Part shown: positions 1 through 9,128 of the stretch, piece by piece
Layout: each line of letters begins with the position of its first letter
Numbering within the stretch: position 1 is the stretch's first letter
Source: a bacterium
GTDB taxonomy: Bacteria > Actinomycetota > Acidimicrobiia > Spongiisociales > Spongiisociaceae
Length of the DNA stretch: 55,124 bases
Direction of reading: 5' to 3'
Assembly: GCA_028821575.1 (NCBI GenBank)
Contig: JAPPFW010000082.1
Location: forward strand, 1-55,124
Program-made: the position numbers and the translations under genes
Notes under the pieces: generated by a model
What the model was told of the DNA's origin: nothing
Databases searched by the model: none
What the model saw: only the letters and a program-made list of their open reading frames with translations

Positions 1-431
1 TTCATCACCCTCGCCCTCATCCACGACACCCTCAGAAGCGTGAACACGCCCTAGTCGGACCCAGCCGAGGTCAGCGACTTCGATCTCAGCAACACCAGGA
101 TCTTCGACACCTTCTAGCCTGCCGGCTTCCCAGAGGCCTGATCCCCCATGGCTCGATCCCAAGGCGATCGCCCGGTTCCCAAGGTCCCAACCAGAACGCC
201 GCTTCACCACGATTCCGTTTCCTCCTCGCTGCGAGGCTCGCTTCGACCGAGACCACGAATAACCCCCACCCCTGAGACCGCGAAAAACCAGCCGACCATT
301 CCCGACGCCGGGCCCACCCCCACCACCATCGTCGAATCCGGACGCCGGGCGCGAGGCCTCGGCGGGTGCCGCGCTACCGCGGGCCACTTCCCTTAGGGAG
401 AAGGCGCCTGCGTTTGGGGCACGGATTCCAG
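1..431. other. Left edge, no gene that can be supported
   Basis: A plus-strand frame is open from the first base to a TAG at 52-54 and could be the last 17 codons of a gene lying outside the window; it is too short to identify. The rest holds only frames with poor coding character. On the minus strand a 41-codon frame beginning about position 347 (MVVGVGPASG...) contains one hydrophobic stretch and resembles, weakly, frames at about 9.4 kb and 53.1 kb, so it may be a decayed small gene. Confidence 0.3.
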
Positions 432-519
432 GATGATCGCCGTGTCCGGACCGGCGGCGATGTTTGTGCTCGCAGCACCCCTGACTATGCATCATCGGTG
501 TGACAGTGACAACCCCCAC
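432..519. repeat. Dispersed intergenic repeat, copy 1
   Basis: About 88 bases match a second copy at 9560-9646 at roughly 75-80 percent by eye. Shared blocks are 'GATGA-CGCCG', 'TCCGGAC', 'GCGGCGATGTTTGTGCT', 'TATGCAT' and 'GTGACAG-GACAACCCCCA'. A weaker similarity (blocks around 'GCGAAAA-CC' and 'GGGCCC-CCCCC') precedes both copies by about 150-200 bases, so the duplicated unit may be near 300 bases. Both copies lie downstream of minus-strand gene clusters. Whether it is a mobile repeat, a structured RNA or the relic of a small gene cannot be decided from the sequence. Confidence 0.5.
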
Positions 520-608
520 GTGCACGCGAAGTGGAACAAAACGGTGGGTACACCGGATCCGCCACTCGAGACCGCTGTCTCGGTGCCGGGCGGGCTGCGA
601 GCGGGTTC

Positions 609-1715
609 CTACTCCAGGTTGTCCACCAGCGTCTGGAACTTGCTGGCGGAGAAGGATACGGCAGTGTCCTCCACCCGGTTACCGGTCTTGTCGACCAGCA
701 GGGCCCGGGATGTGTACGGGCTCCCGTAGTGCCTCCGAACGGTATCGGAACTGTCCCACAGCGAAGTGAAGGTGAGGTCGTATCTCCGGACGAAACTCTG
801 TCCGTCTTCGAGACTGTTCCATGTCTTCGGGTTGATGCCCACGACCCTGACCTTGTCTGCGTTCTTTCGAGCGAACTGCTCGACCTCCGGAGCATGTCTC
901 CGGCAAGTCGGTCACCACTCCGCCCAGAACCAGAACAGCACCCCCTTGTCGCCCGTGAACAGCGAGCGGAGGTTGACGGTCTCGCCCGTGGAGAGGTCCG
1001 TCATGTTCACGTCGGGGACGTCGTCGGAGAGGGTGGCGGTGTCCGGCTCGGTCATCTGGTCCTTCTGTTTGAGGTGTGCCCGGTGGAGGAAGGTGGCCAT
1101 CTGGGCGCGGGTGACCGCCTGGCCGGGGCAGTAGCGGAGCGGGCCGGTCTTGCACCCGGCGGTGATCTCGGCTGCGGCCAGGGCGTCGATGTTCGCCTCG
1201 TGGGTGTCGCCTGCGGTGTCCGCGAAGCCGGCCGAGGCGGCGGCCTCGAGCGCGAAGGCCCGGGTGAGGAAGCTGGCCATCTGGGCGCGGGTTACGGAGT
1301 CGTCGGGGCAGTAGCGGAGGGGGCCGGTGGCGCATCCGGCGGTGATCTCGCGGTCGGCGAGATCCTCCGTGAAGGGCGACCACCATTCGGCGGCGTCCAC
1401 GTCGGCGAAGCGGGAGGTTCCGGTAGTGGAGCCGTCGCCGCCGAGGACCCGGATCAGCCAGACGGCCATGACCCATCGCTCGATCGGGTCGCCGGGGCAG
1501 AACTCGCCCTCCCCGCACTCGGTGTCCTCGAACACCCCCATGTCCGCCAGGGCGTTGATGGCCGCTTCGTGGGTGCCACCCGGATCCACGTCCGTGAACC
1601 CGTCCGCTCCCCCGGCCGGTGGGGAGGCAAGGATCGACGCCAGCAGTACCACTACCAGCGCCAACGGGGCGGCCCGGCGGCGCCCGGGTGATGCTGCGCG
1701 CTCACGGGTTGTCAT
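609..1715 (-). CDS. Secreted SLH-repeat / TlpA-like thioredoxin-fold protein, probable selenoprotein (UxxC)
   Basis: Read through one in-frame TGA (912-914), the gene encodes 368 residues. A signal peptide (about 10-45, Ala/Leu/Val-rich, ending near PPAGGADG) is followed by three SLH-like repeats (about 48-215; two carry the pattern GC-TGPLRYCP...TRAQMA) and a TlpA/AhpC-type thioredoxin domain (about 225-368). The TGA is codon 268 in FWFWAEW-U-PTC-RRHAPEVEQF, exactly the first cysteine of CxxC, so it reads UPTC. Downstream sequence keeps frame and thioredoxin-fold character (VRVVGINPKTW) to a normal stop. Start at 1715 was chosen for the purine-rich GGGGGGTGG just upstream; an in-frame ATG at 1748 is possible. 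Location is inferred to be the cell surface, acting as a thiol/selenol oxidoreductase or peroxidase. The alternative is a nonsense-mutated gene, made less likely by the paralog next door carrying TGA at the same site. Confidence 0.8.
882..914 (-). promoter_or_regulatory. Putative bacterial SECIS hairpin following UGA-268
   Basis: Immediately 3' of the in-frame TGA the mRNA can fold as GAC-(UUG)-CCGGAG-(ACAUG)-CUCCGG-(AG)-GUC: a 3-bp lower stem, a 6-bp GC-rich upper stem and a small apical loop about 15 nucleotides after the UGA. If the top G-C pair is open, the loop begins with G. Bacterial SECIS elements, which bind SelB, are known to sit just after the UGA with a small loop that has G in its first two positions. 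The distance is at the short end of the usual range. Pairing was done by eye, with no folding energy computed. Confidence 0.55.
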
Positions 1716-1866
1716 GGCTACCACCCCCCTGTCGGGTCGGGGCCTCATGATAGTTCTCGGGAATGAGCCCGGTGTCGGATGTCGTCACGGCGACGGGCTC
1801 GGGTGCTGGACGCCGGCCACCCGTCGGAGCGCCCGGCGGGTACTGGACCCGGCAGGGGACCGGGCC

Positions 1867-2784
1867 TCACAGCAACTCCTCCAGGAGGTCCTCGACGCGG
1901 GTCCTGTCGTAGGGTTCGGTCCTCTCCATCAGCCGGTTGCCGAAGGCGTCCAGCAGCAGGAAATCCGAGGTGGCGTCCATTTCGTAGTGGTCCCACGCGT
2001 CTGGCGACTCGCTCCAGAGCACCGTGAAGGTGGTGCCCTTGGCAGCGACGAACTCCTGGGCTATCTCCAGGGTTCCTATGCCGCCGACGCCTACGACGGT
2101 GAGGTGGTGGGAGTTGTCCCGAGCGAACTGCTCGATGGCCGGCGCCTCTTCGTTGCAGGTCTCTCAGTAGGGGGACCAGAACCAGAACATGAGCGGCTTC
2201 TCCCCCTTGACCACCGACCGGAGACTGACCAGGTCGCCAGTCGCCGTGTCGTACATCTTGATGTCGGGCACGTCGTCTGAGATTTCCACCGCGGTCGGTG
2301 CCTGTGTGGTAGTTGTCGTCGGCGCCTCGGTGGTGGTTGTGGTGGGTGCCTGGGTAGTGGTGGTCTCGGCGGCCGCCTGAGTGGTCGTGGTCGGCGCCTC
2401 GGTGGTGGTCGTCGGTGGTGGTTCCTCGATGGTCGTCGATGTCACACCCGTCCCGGCCGCCTCGACGGTGGTGGAGGTGACCGTCGTGGCCAAGGCGGCC
2501 GTGGTGGTGGTGCTGTCCGGGACGGCCGATGTCGTCGTGGCGGCCTGGACCGAGGTGGTGCTGGTACCCGCCGCCGTCCCCTCCTCGGCAGGCTCGCGGT
2601 CGGCGACGCTGGTCCCGGGGGTGGGCGCGATGGTTCCAGTCGTGGTGGAGGAGCCGGCGTCCGTGGCGTCTGCGACCTCCGTGGCGGTGGTTCCGCCTCC
2701 GCAGGCCGCGACCATCAGTGCCGCTGCCACCACTGCGATGCACCAGCCGGGCAACGGATAGGTCGGCCACCTTCTCGCTGTCAC
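1867..2784 (-). CDS. TlpA-like thioredoxin-fold lipoprotein, probable selenoprotein (UxxC)
   Basis: Read through TGA at 2164-2166, the product is 305 residues. It has a lipoprotein signal with lipobox (LMVAAC, Cys about 27), a long Thr/Ala/Pro/Glu stalk (about 30-160, with repeated TTTTEAP/TTTTQAP units) and a TlpA-like domain (about 165-305). The recoded codon is 207 in MFWFWSPY-U-ETC-NEEAPAIEQF, giving UETC in place of CxxC. After it the frame continues (HHLTVVGVGGIGTLE, LLLDAFGNRLMERTEP) to a TGA at 1867-1869. The domain is clearly paralogous to that of the neighbour at 609-1715, 151 bases downstream on the same strand, so they may be co-transcribed. GTG start. The stalk would hold the redox domain away from the membrane. 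Proposed role: extracytoplasmic selenol/thiol redox enzyme; substrate unknown. Confidence 0.8.
2128..2166 (-). promoter_or_regulatory. Putative bacterial SECIS hairpin following UGA-207
   Basis: Starting 6 nucleotides after the UGA the mRNA can form CUGC-(AA)-CGA-(AGA)-GGC-[GCCG]-GCC-(A)-UCG-(A)-GCAG. The stacked stem is interrupted by small internal loops and ends in a 4-nucleotide apical loop that begins with G, about 20 nucleotides after the UGA. This agrees with the known layout of bacterial SECIS elements (loop 16-37 nucleotides from UGA, G in the first two loop positions). The sequence differs from the hairpin in the neighbouring gene, so the resemblance is structural rather than just inherited sequence. 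Folded by eye. Confidence 0.6.
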
Positions 2785-2948
2785 CGGCTAAGCATAGAGG
2801 CCGGTGAGAGTTGCGGATAGGCGCTGGACGGCCACCCGATGGCCGCAGACGCCGGATGCGGTACCGCCGCCGAGGCTCGACTGCCCTCCGACGGGCCGCG
2901 GCGGGGCAACAGGCCGGGTAGCTGGTCGTTTCCTTCGCTACGATCCGG

Positions 2949-5483
2949 TTGCGCGATCAGGTACCGGTATTGAGAGGAATCCTCAGAAGCAAGGGCGGCG
3001 CCCTCCGAGCCTCGTGGCTTGTCTTCGCGGGTGTTGCCGCTGCGCTGCTGCTGTTCGCGAGCCCTGCGCGGGCGGAGTCACCCTGCGACTCCCCGACGGT
3101 GATCCCCGACGGCTCGGAAGCTCTGAGGTCCGACTGCGAGGCGCTGTGGGAGTTCTACACCGGTCTAGAAGATCCGGGCGTACTGGACGATGCCGACAAC
3201 CCCAACGCCTGGCTCCCCACCAACCCGATCGTCGAGTGGCAGGGACTCGAGGTCCAGAACGACATGGTCGTGGTCCTCTCCCTGTCCGACGCGAAGCTGA
3301 AGGGACCCGTCTCCCCCCGCCTCGGTGGCCTGGCAGGCCTGCGGGCCCTCTACCTGAACTCAAACCAACTGACCGGTCCGATGCCTGCCGAACTGGGTGA
3401 CCTCTCGGCGCTCGTCCTGTTGCAGCTGGACGACAACGGGTTCACGGGACCGATACCCCCCGAGATAGGGCAGCTGGCGGAACTGGTCTACCTTCTCCTC
3501 CACAGCAATGACCTCACCGGACCGATCCCTCCACAGTTGGGCGACCTCGCCGACCTGAAGTGGCTGTACCTGTTCGGCAACGAGCTGAGCGGGCCCATAC
3601 CCGAGGAGTTGGCGCGCCTCGACGACCTCGAAGCACTCGCCTTGGGCGACAACCAGCTCACCGGGTCCATCCCGCCGGAGCTGGGGAAGCTCGTGAACCT
3701 GACCCTGCTCGCCCTCAACGACAATCAGCTCACCGGGTCCATCCCGCCGGAGCTCGAATCCCTGGCCAAGCTGGAACAGCTGTACCTGCGGGGTAACCGG
3801 CTGACCGGTCCGATCCCTCCCGGACTCGAGCCACTGCTCGATCCCGCCGAGAAGGGTGAGATCGATCCCTACTGGGCAGATCCGCTGCGTCTCATCGCCC
3901 ACGTGGACTACTACCGCCAGTACAGCATCGGCACGACGGTCTGGCACGTGTGGTTCTGCGAGGTCCCGCTGGGGGACGCGCCCGTAGTGGCGGACGAGGT
4001 GGAGCGGCTCCTGAACCGGGAGGTCGGCGCCTACTACGAGTGGGTGTCAGGAGGCAGGTACCAGCCGAGCTTCCAGGTGGTGCCAGACATGGTGACCGGC
4101 GACAGCCGCGCCGATTGCAGGGCAAAGGTCGAGGCGCTGGAGCCCGAACTCCCATTGCTGCTGGTGGAGACCAGCCCCGCCAACGACGGCTACGCTGCGG
4201 GCCGAGGACTGGTCGTGCTGGGGGGCGGAACCGTGGTCGCTACGCCCGGCTTCCGCGAACCGAGGCTCTCGACCGTGGTCCATGAGATAGGCCATGCACT
4301 GGGTTTCCCGCACTCCTTCGGCGGCAAGATCCGCTGGTCTCCTGAGGGCCAGTTCAGCGGGGTGTACGAGTACGACAACCCGATGGACATGATGAGCGGT
4401 GATCTCTCTCTGGGTCTCAGGTCGGGGACGATTGCGGTGAACCGTTACGCGGCAGGGTGGATCGAACCGGACGAGGTGGCGATCTACGAGGCGGGAACGA
4501 CGGCCGTCTACGAGCTCCGCCCAACCGGTACGGGCGGCACCCAGATGCTGGTTCTGCCAGGGAGGAGGCAGGGCATGTTCACGGCGCTGGGAGCCAGGGT
4601 TGCTCTGGGTCTTGACGCGGCCATCCCGAGAGCGGGGGTCGAGGCCTACCGCATCGACCAGAGGGAAGCGGCCTGCACTCACCCCTGGAGAAGCGCATGC
4701 TCGGGAACCGAGCGCCGTACCCAGCCCTACCCGCCCGCGGAGCCGGGAGCCGGCTACGGCGACGACCTGCACAGCCGCGGTTGGGGCCGCCTAGTCAATC
4801 ACGTCTACCGCCCGGGCGATATCTTCGAGGTCGGCGCGGCCACAATCGAGGTGGTCGAAAAGGCTGGCAACAACTACCGGGTGCGGGTGGTGGACTCCTC
4901 CGCACCGCCGCCTCCCCCGGAGCCTTCGTTCGACGGGCGGTTCTCCGACGACGACGGCAACGTGCATGAGGCCAACATCGAGACGATCGCCGGGCTGGGT
5001 GTCACGCTGGGTTGCAACCCGCCCGACAACGATCGGTACTGTCCTTCACGCCCGGCGACGCGGGCCCAGATGGCGGCCTTCCTGGGTCGGGCTCTGGGCG
5101 AGACGGGAGAGGGCGCGCCCGCGGTCAGCCGGTTCTCGGACGTTCCCGAAGGTGCGTGGTACCTGGGGTACGTCGAGGCCCTGGCCGAGTCAGGGGTGTT
5201 CCCGGATGTTGCCGGGAGCCCGTTCCGCCCTTCGGATCCGCTGACTCGTATCGAGATGGCGGTTTGGATGGCGGGGGCTTTCGAAGGGATCACCGAGGTC
5301 GAACCGCAGGGGATCTTCGTGGATGTGGCGGCCGATGCGTGGTACGCGGGCGCGGTCGAGGGGCTGCGGGCTGCCGGGGTGACCAAGGGATGCAAGGCCG
5401 AGCCTCTCTCCTACTGTCCCGACGCGCAGGTCCGCCGGGACCAGATGGCGTCCTTCCTGGCCCGGGCGCTGAACGCCGGCTAG
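2949..5483 (+). CDS. Secreted LRR - zinc metallopeptidase - SLH surface protein
   Basis: The 844-residue product has a signal peptide ending at ASPARA-ESP (about 45). Seven or so 24-residue leucine-rich repeats of the plant-like LxxLxLxxNxLTGxIPxxL class follow (about 110-290). A metallopeptidase region has HEIGHALGFPH (445-455), the HExxHxxGxxH zinc motif with a following Met (NPMDMM) as a possible Met-turn. A Pro-rich linker (PPPPEP, about 655) leads to three SLH-like repeats (about 660-844) with paired Cys. Start is TTG at 2949; a TTG at 2970 is an alternative. Probably wall- or S-layer-attached, binding a ligand by the LRRs and cleaving protein substrates. It is divergent from the selenoprotein genes and convergent with a second LRR/SLH gene. 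LRR plus metzincin-like peptidase in one chain is unusual in bacteria. Specificity unknown. Confidence 0.85.
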   Translation: MRDQVPVLRGILRSKGGALRASWLVFAGVAAALLLFASPARAESPCDSPTVIPDGSEALRSDCEALWEFYTGLEDPGVLDDADNPNAWLPTNPIVEWQGLEVQNDMVVVLSLSDAKLKGPVSPRLGGLAGLRALYLNSNQLTGPMPAELGDLSALVLLQLDDNGFTGPIPPEIGQLAELVYLLLHSNDLTGPIPPQLGDLADLKWLYLFGNELSGPIPEELARLDDLEALALGDNQLTGSIPPELGKLVNLTLLALNDNQLTGSIPPELESLAKLEQLYLRGNRLTGPIPPGLEPLLDPAEKGEIDPYWADPLRLIAHVDYYRQYSIGTTVWHVWFCEVPLGDAPVVADEVERLLNREVGAYYEWVSGGRYQPSFQVVPDMVTGDSRADCRAKVEALEPELPLLLVETSPANDGYAAGRGLVVLGGGTVVATPGFREPRLSTVVHEIGHALGFPHSFGGKIRWSPEGQFSGVYEYDNPMDMMSGDLSLGLRSGTIAVNRYAAGWIEPDEVAIYEAGTTAVYELRPTGTGGTQMLVLPGRRQGMFTALGARVALGLDAAIPRAGVEAYRIDQREAACTHPWRSACSGTERRTQPYPPAEPGAGYGDDLHSRGWGRLVNHVYRPGDIFEVGAATIEVVEKAGNNYRVRVVDSSAPPPPPEPSFDGRFSDDDGNVHEANIETIAGLGVTLGCNPPDNDRYCPSRPATRAQMAAFLGRALGETGEGAPAVSRFSDVPEGAWYLGYVEALAESGVFPDVAGSPFRPSDPLTRIEMAVWMAGAFEGITEVEPQGIFVDVAADAWYAGAVEGLRAAGVTKGCKAEPLSYCPDAQVRRDQMASFLARALNAG

Positions 5484-5625
5484 ATGACTTGTCGGTTGTC
5501 GGCATAGCGTTGTGTATCGATAGTGCCATGCGGTCGTTTGCGGTCAGGTCCCTCGGCACTGCTTGGCTAGGGCCCGGAGTCCCGATGAGACGTTGCGGCT
5601 GTGCCTCAGCGGTTCGGTGATGCTG

Positions 5626-7182
5626 TCAGCAGAACGGGAGCCCCATCAGGTTGAAGTCGTTGCTGGTGTCCATCAGTCCTTGCGGTATGCATCCCTCGAA
5701 CTGGTTCCCACCGTGGAACCGGACGTAGTTGAGGTCGTCGATGTCGCCGAGGGAGGCGGGGATCCGACCTTCCAGCTTGTTGTTGGCCACATCCAGCAGA
5801 CGGAGAAGGGTCAGGTTACCCAGTTGCGGGGGTATCTCACCCGTGAGGCGGTTGTCCCGAAGCCACAGGTTCACCAGCTCGGACAGCCTTCCCAGTTCCG
5901 GGGGAATGGAGCCGGTCAAACGGTTTCCGGAGAGGATCAGGACGCGAAGGTTCTCCAGATCTCCCAGCTCCGGAGGTATTCGGCCTTCCAATCTGTTCCC
6001 CGCGAGGGACATCCAGGAGAGGGCGGTCACGTTGCCCAGCTCGGCCGGAATCACCCCGGTCAGGACGTTGTCCCGCAGGGACAAGTCCCCCAGCTTCTCG
6101 AAGCGGCCGAATTCGGCGGGTATAGCTCCACTCAACGCGTTGCCGCCGAGGAACAGCTGTTCCAGGAGGGTGAGTCCGGTCAACTCGGACGGGATGGTTC
6201 CCTCGAGTAGGTTCTCTCCAAGATGGAGGGTCCTTAGCTGCTGGAGCGAGCCCAGTTCGGGAGGTATCGAACCGGTGAGCCCGTTCTCGCTCAGGTCAAG
6301 GGTCTTGAGCTCGGAGAGTTCGGCCAGTACCGGCGGGAACGGTCCCGCCAGCCCATTGCCCTTGAGTTCCAGCTTCGTGACACGATCATCGTCGTCGGTG
6401 GTTACACCGCCCCACGCCTCCAGTTGGCCACCTGTCAACCAGTTCTTCCTGCTGGTCCAGTCGTTGCCGCCCGTCGTGTTGTGGAGCACCGCGAGGATAG
6501 CCCGGTCCGAGGTGCGGATGGCACGCTGGAGGAACGTGGCCATCTGGGCGCGGGCCACAGGCCTGTCCGGGCAGTACTTCAGAGGGTCGGTGCTGCATCC
6601 AGAGGTGATCCCGGCCGCGGCAAGGGCGTCGATGGCGGCTTCGTGAGTGTCGCCTCCGGTGTCGGCGAACCCCGCGGATGGCGCCTCTTCAATCTTCAGG
6701 GCGCGAACCAGGAACGTCGCCATCTGTCCCCTCGTCACCGACCGATCGGGGCAGTATCTCAGCGGCTCCTTCTTGCATCCGGTCGTGATCTCGAGCCGGG
6801 CGATGCGCTCGGCGTGGGGGGACTACCACTCGTCGGCGGAGACATCGGCGAATCGGGAGGTGTCGGTGTTGTAAGGCTTGTAGCCGAGCGCCCGCACCAG
6901 CCAGACCGCCATCACCCAGCGGTCGACCGGATCCCAGGGGCAGAACATGTCGGTGTCGCACTCGGTGTCCTCGAAGTAGCCCCACCCGGCGAGGGTGTCG
7001 ACCGCGGCCTGATGTCCCCCCGCTTCGGCCGAATCCGTGAAGCGGGCCTCGTCCTCGGCCGCCGCCGCAGCCAGAGCGAGCACCGTGGCGACCAGCGCCG
7101 CGACCACTAGCAGGATCGAGCCGGCCAGTAGGCGGGGCGGGGCCGATGAAGACTGCCGGAGATGGGCGTGCGGGCTGGTCAT
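5626..7182 (-). pseudogene. Secreted SLH - LRR protein interrupted by an amber codon
   Basis: One 519-codon frame has a signal/anchor (about 12-45, LLAGSILLVVAALVATVLAL), three SLH-like repeats (about 50-230) and about nine LRR units (250-500, LTGSIPPELG type), ending NLMGLPFC. The frame is cut once by TAG at 6823-6825 (codon 120). The local sequence DEW-TAG-SPHAERIARLEITTGC lines up with AAEWWSPFTEDLADREITAGC in the SLH protein at 609-1715. The TAG therefore replaces a conserved Trp (TGG to TAG), and the reading frame on both sides is intact. Most likely a recent nonsense mutation or a base-call error; amber readthrough is a remote option. Domain order is the reverse of the LRR-peptidase-SLH neighbour. 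If functional, a surface ligand-binding protein. Confidence 0.75.
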
Positions 7183-7324
7183 GGAAGGCCTCGGCTGTGG
7201 TGTTCGGATCCTTCCGGACGCTACCACGGGCCTTCGGGATCGGGTCTTGCGGCAATGTTCGGGGCCCTTGCTCCGCCAACGTCGAGACGCACGATCGGGC
7301 CGGACGGGTATAGGGTTCTCCACC

Positions 7325-8728
7325 ATGCGACCGGTACTCACCTCCGAGCAGTCCCGCCGCCAGGACGACCTGGCCGATGTGGACCCGCGGACGTTGCTGG
7401 ACCGGGCCGGGCTGGCGGTGGCCCTGCAGGCGGCGGCGCTCGGGGCCGGCTACGGATTCCGGGTGGCGGTCCTGGCCGGTCCCGGAAACAACGGCGGGGA
7501 CGGATACGTGGCCGCCCGCTACCTCTCCGGGCGGGGAGCGGCCGTCGACATCTATCCGCTGACCGCACCGAGCAGCGGTCCGGCACGATGGGCACACCGG
7601 CTGGCCGAGCGAGAAGGGGTGGCCATCCGGGACTGGTCCGGCCCGAGGCCGGCCGACCTCGTGATCGACGCGCTGTTCGGGGCGGGGTTCCGGGGGACCC
7701 TGCCCGACCTCTCACCGTGGCGGGAGGCTCCGGCGTGCCTGGCCGTGGATGTCCCGTCCGGACTGGACGCCTCCACAGGCGAGGCCGTGGAAGGTGCCCT
7801 GGCGGCCGATGCGACCGTCACCTTCCACGGGTACCGGGTGGGGCACCTGGTGGGTCCGGGTCCGGACTTGTGCGGCGAGGTGGCGGTGGCCGACATCGGG
7901 CTGCCCGACGTGGAGCCCGAGATGTGGCTGTGCGAGGAGGCGGACGCCCCGCTCCCGGTGCGGAGCCGCACCGGCCACAAATGGTCGGCCGGGTCGGTCC
8001 TGGTGATCGGCGGGTCCGACGGCCTCGACGGGGCGGCCACGCTCACCGCCCGGGCGGCGTTGCGGGCCGGGGCGGGTGCGGTGATGATCGCCTGCCCGCC
8101 CACCGTCGAGGAGAAGGTGCGGGCGCCCGAGATCATGACCAGGGCGATCGGTACGACCCGATCCTTCACGCCGGTCGACCTCCCCCAGGTGCTCCAGCTG
8201 GCTGGCCGCTTCGACGTGGTGATCATCGGGCCCGGCCTCGGCACCGCCACGGAGCTGCGAGGCTTCGTCGGCGGACTTCTCCAGGGCTGCGACGGTCCGT
8301 TGGTGGCCGACGCCGACGCCCTCAATGCCCTGGACGGACCGGAGGATCTGAGGCGGGAGGGCGAGACGGTGATCACCCCCCACACCGGGGAGTTCTCCCG
8401 CCTGACCGGACGGGTCGCGTCCTACCGGGAGGCCGTCCGGCTCGCCGACACCACCGGGGTGACCGTTCTGCTGAAGGGCGCGCCCACCTTCGTCATGGGG
8501 GCTGAGCGCTGGGTCGTGAACTCCGGAGGACCCGAACTGTCGACCATCGGGACGGGTGATGTGCTGGCGGGGATGATCGGAGCCTTCTGGGCCGCGGGGC
8601 TTGACGGTCCGGCAGCGGCCCGGTCAGGGGCTTTCTGGCACGGCCGGGCCGCCGCCGAATTGCAGCGCACCCGTACGGTCACCGCGGACCTGCTCGCCGA
8701 CCACATCGCCGAGACCACCCGCCGCTGA
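7325..8728 (+). CDS. nnr: Bifunctional NAD(P)H-hydrate epimerase / ADP-dependent NAD(P)H-hydrate dehydratase
   Basis: This 467-residue fusion repairs hydrated NADH/NADPH (NADHX/NADPHX). The N-terminal YjeF epimerase domain (1-205) has GPGNNGGDGYVAARYL (52-67) and the conserved DALFGAGFRG and VDVPSGLDAS segments. The C-terminal ribokinase-like dehydratase domain (220-465) shows GSDGLDGAATLTARAALRAG, the PLVADADALNAL strand and GTGDVLAGMIGAF (about 410-422), the anion-hole and phosphate motif. ATG start at 7325, giving a normal N-terminus (RPVLTSEQSRRQD). Cytosolic housekeeping enzyme; it is divergent from the broken SLH-LRR gene and unlikely to be functionally linked to it. Confidence 0.95.
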   Translation: MRPVLTSEQSRRQDDLADVDPRTLLDRAGLAVALQAAALGAGYGFRVAVLAGPGNNGGDGYVAARYLSGRGAAVDIYPLTAPSSGPARWAHRLAEREGVAIRDWSGPRPADLVIDALFGAGFRGTLPDLSPWREAPACLAVDVPSGLDASTGEAVEGALAADATVTFHGYRVGHLVGPGPDLCGEVAVADIGLPDVEPEMWLCEEADAPLPVRSRTGHKWSAGSVLVIGGSDGLDGAATLTARAALRAGAGAVMIACPPTVEEKVRAPEIMTRAIGTTRSFTPVDLPQVLQLAGRFDVVIIGPGLGTATELRGFVGGLLQGCDGPLVADADALNALDGPEDLRREGETVITPHTGEFSRLTGRVASYREAVRLADTTGVTVLLKGAPTFVMGAERWVVNSGGPELSTIGTGDVLAGMIGAFWAAGLDGPAAARSGAFWHGRAAAELQRTRTVTADLLADHIAETTRR

Positions 8729-8873
8729 CAGCCCTACGCGAACTTTCGTGCGGCTCCCTTGACTCGCAGACAACCGTCTCGGTTCCGAGCCTGCAGAACC
8801 CCATCTCGATCTCGCTGAAACGGTTCTCGAGGGTCGCCGCTGCTGGTGCCTCGTATTCGCTCGGCCCTGCCGT

Positions 8874-9107
8874 TCACCGTCCAGTCAGGCGGATACCGTC
8901 GAGTGCGTACCGTAGTTTCCCCTCGCAAACCAAGCGACCCACCGCGACACCCACGTCGATGTCCTCCAGGTCGGACCCCTGATCCTTTATGCAGTCGAAC
9001 AACTCAAGTACATCCCCGAACGGCGGCTTCACCTCCTCTTTACGCTCCTCGAAGAACGCCAACACCTCGGCGGTACGAGACTGGACACCCGTTGTTCCTG
9101 CCTGCAT
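8874..9107 (-). CDS. Small hypothetical protein
   Basis: The 77-residue, acidic, probably helical protein (FFEERKEEVKPPFGDVL, then DLEDIDVGVAVGRLVCEGKL and YALDGIRLTGR) has no family I recognise. The start at 9107 is supported by GGAGGGAG 6 bases upstream; a TTG at 9128 would give 84 residues. The C-terminal part looks like a winged-helix-type wing (GKLRYALDGIRL), so a small DNA- or protein-binding role is possible but unproven. It is convergent with the NAD(P)HX repair gene. Confidence 0.55.
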   Translation of the reverse strand: MQAGTTGVQSRTAEVLAFFEERKEEVKPPFGDVLELFDCIKDQGSDLEDIDVGVAVGRLVCEGKLRYALDGIRLTGR

Positions 9108-9128
9108 CACATCTCCCTCCGACAGCAA

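Noticed and set aside
148..396. 82-codon frame on the plus strand near the left edge
   Set aside because: Composition is Arg/Pro-rich in a way typical of out-of-frame GC-rich DNA; no ribosome-binding site or family.
609..2784. TGA read as Trp genome-wide
   Set aside because: Many genes in the window end with TGA, including the NAD(P)HX repair, LLM and dppF genes, and both internal TGAs are at catalytic Cys sites, not Trp sites.
2189..2807. Long plus-strand frames rich in Val/Ser/Ala across the lipoprotein gene
   Set aside because: They are mirror images of the Thr/Pro stalk codons of the minus-strand selenoprotein gene.
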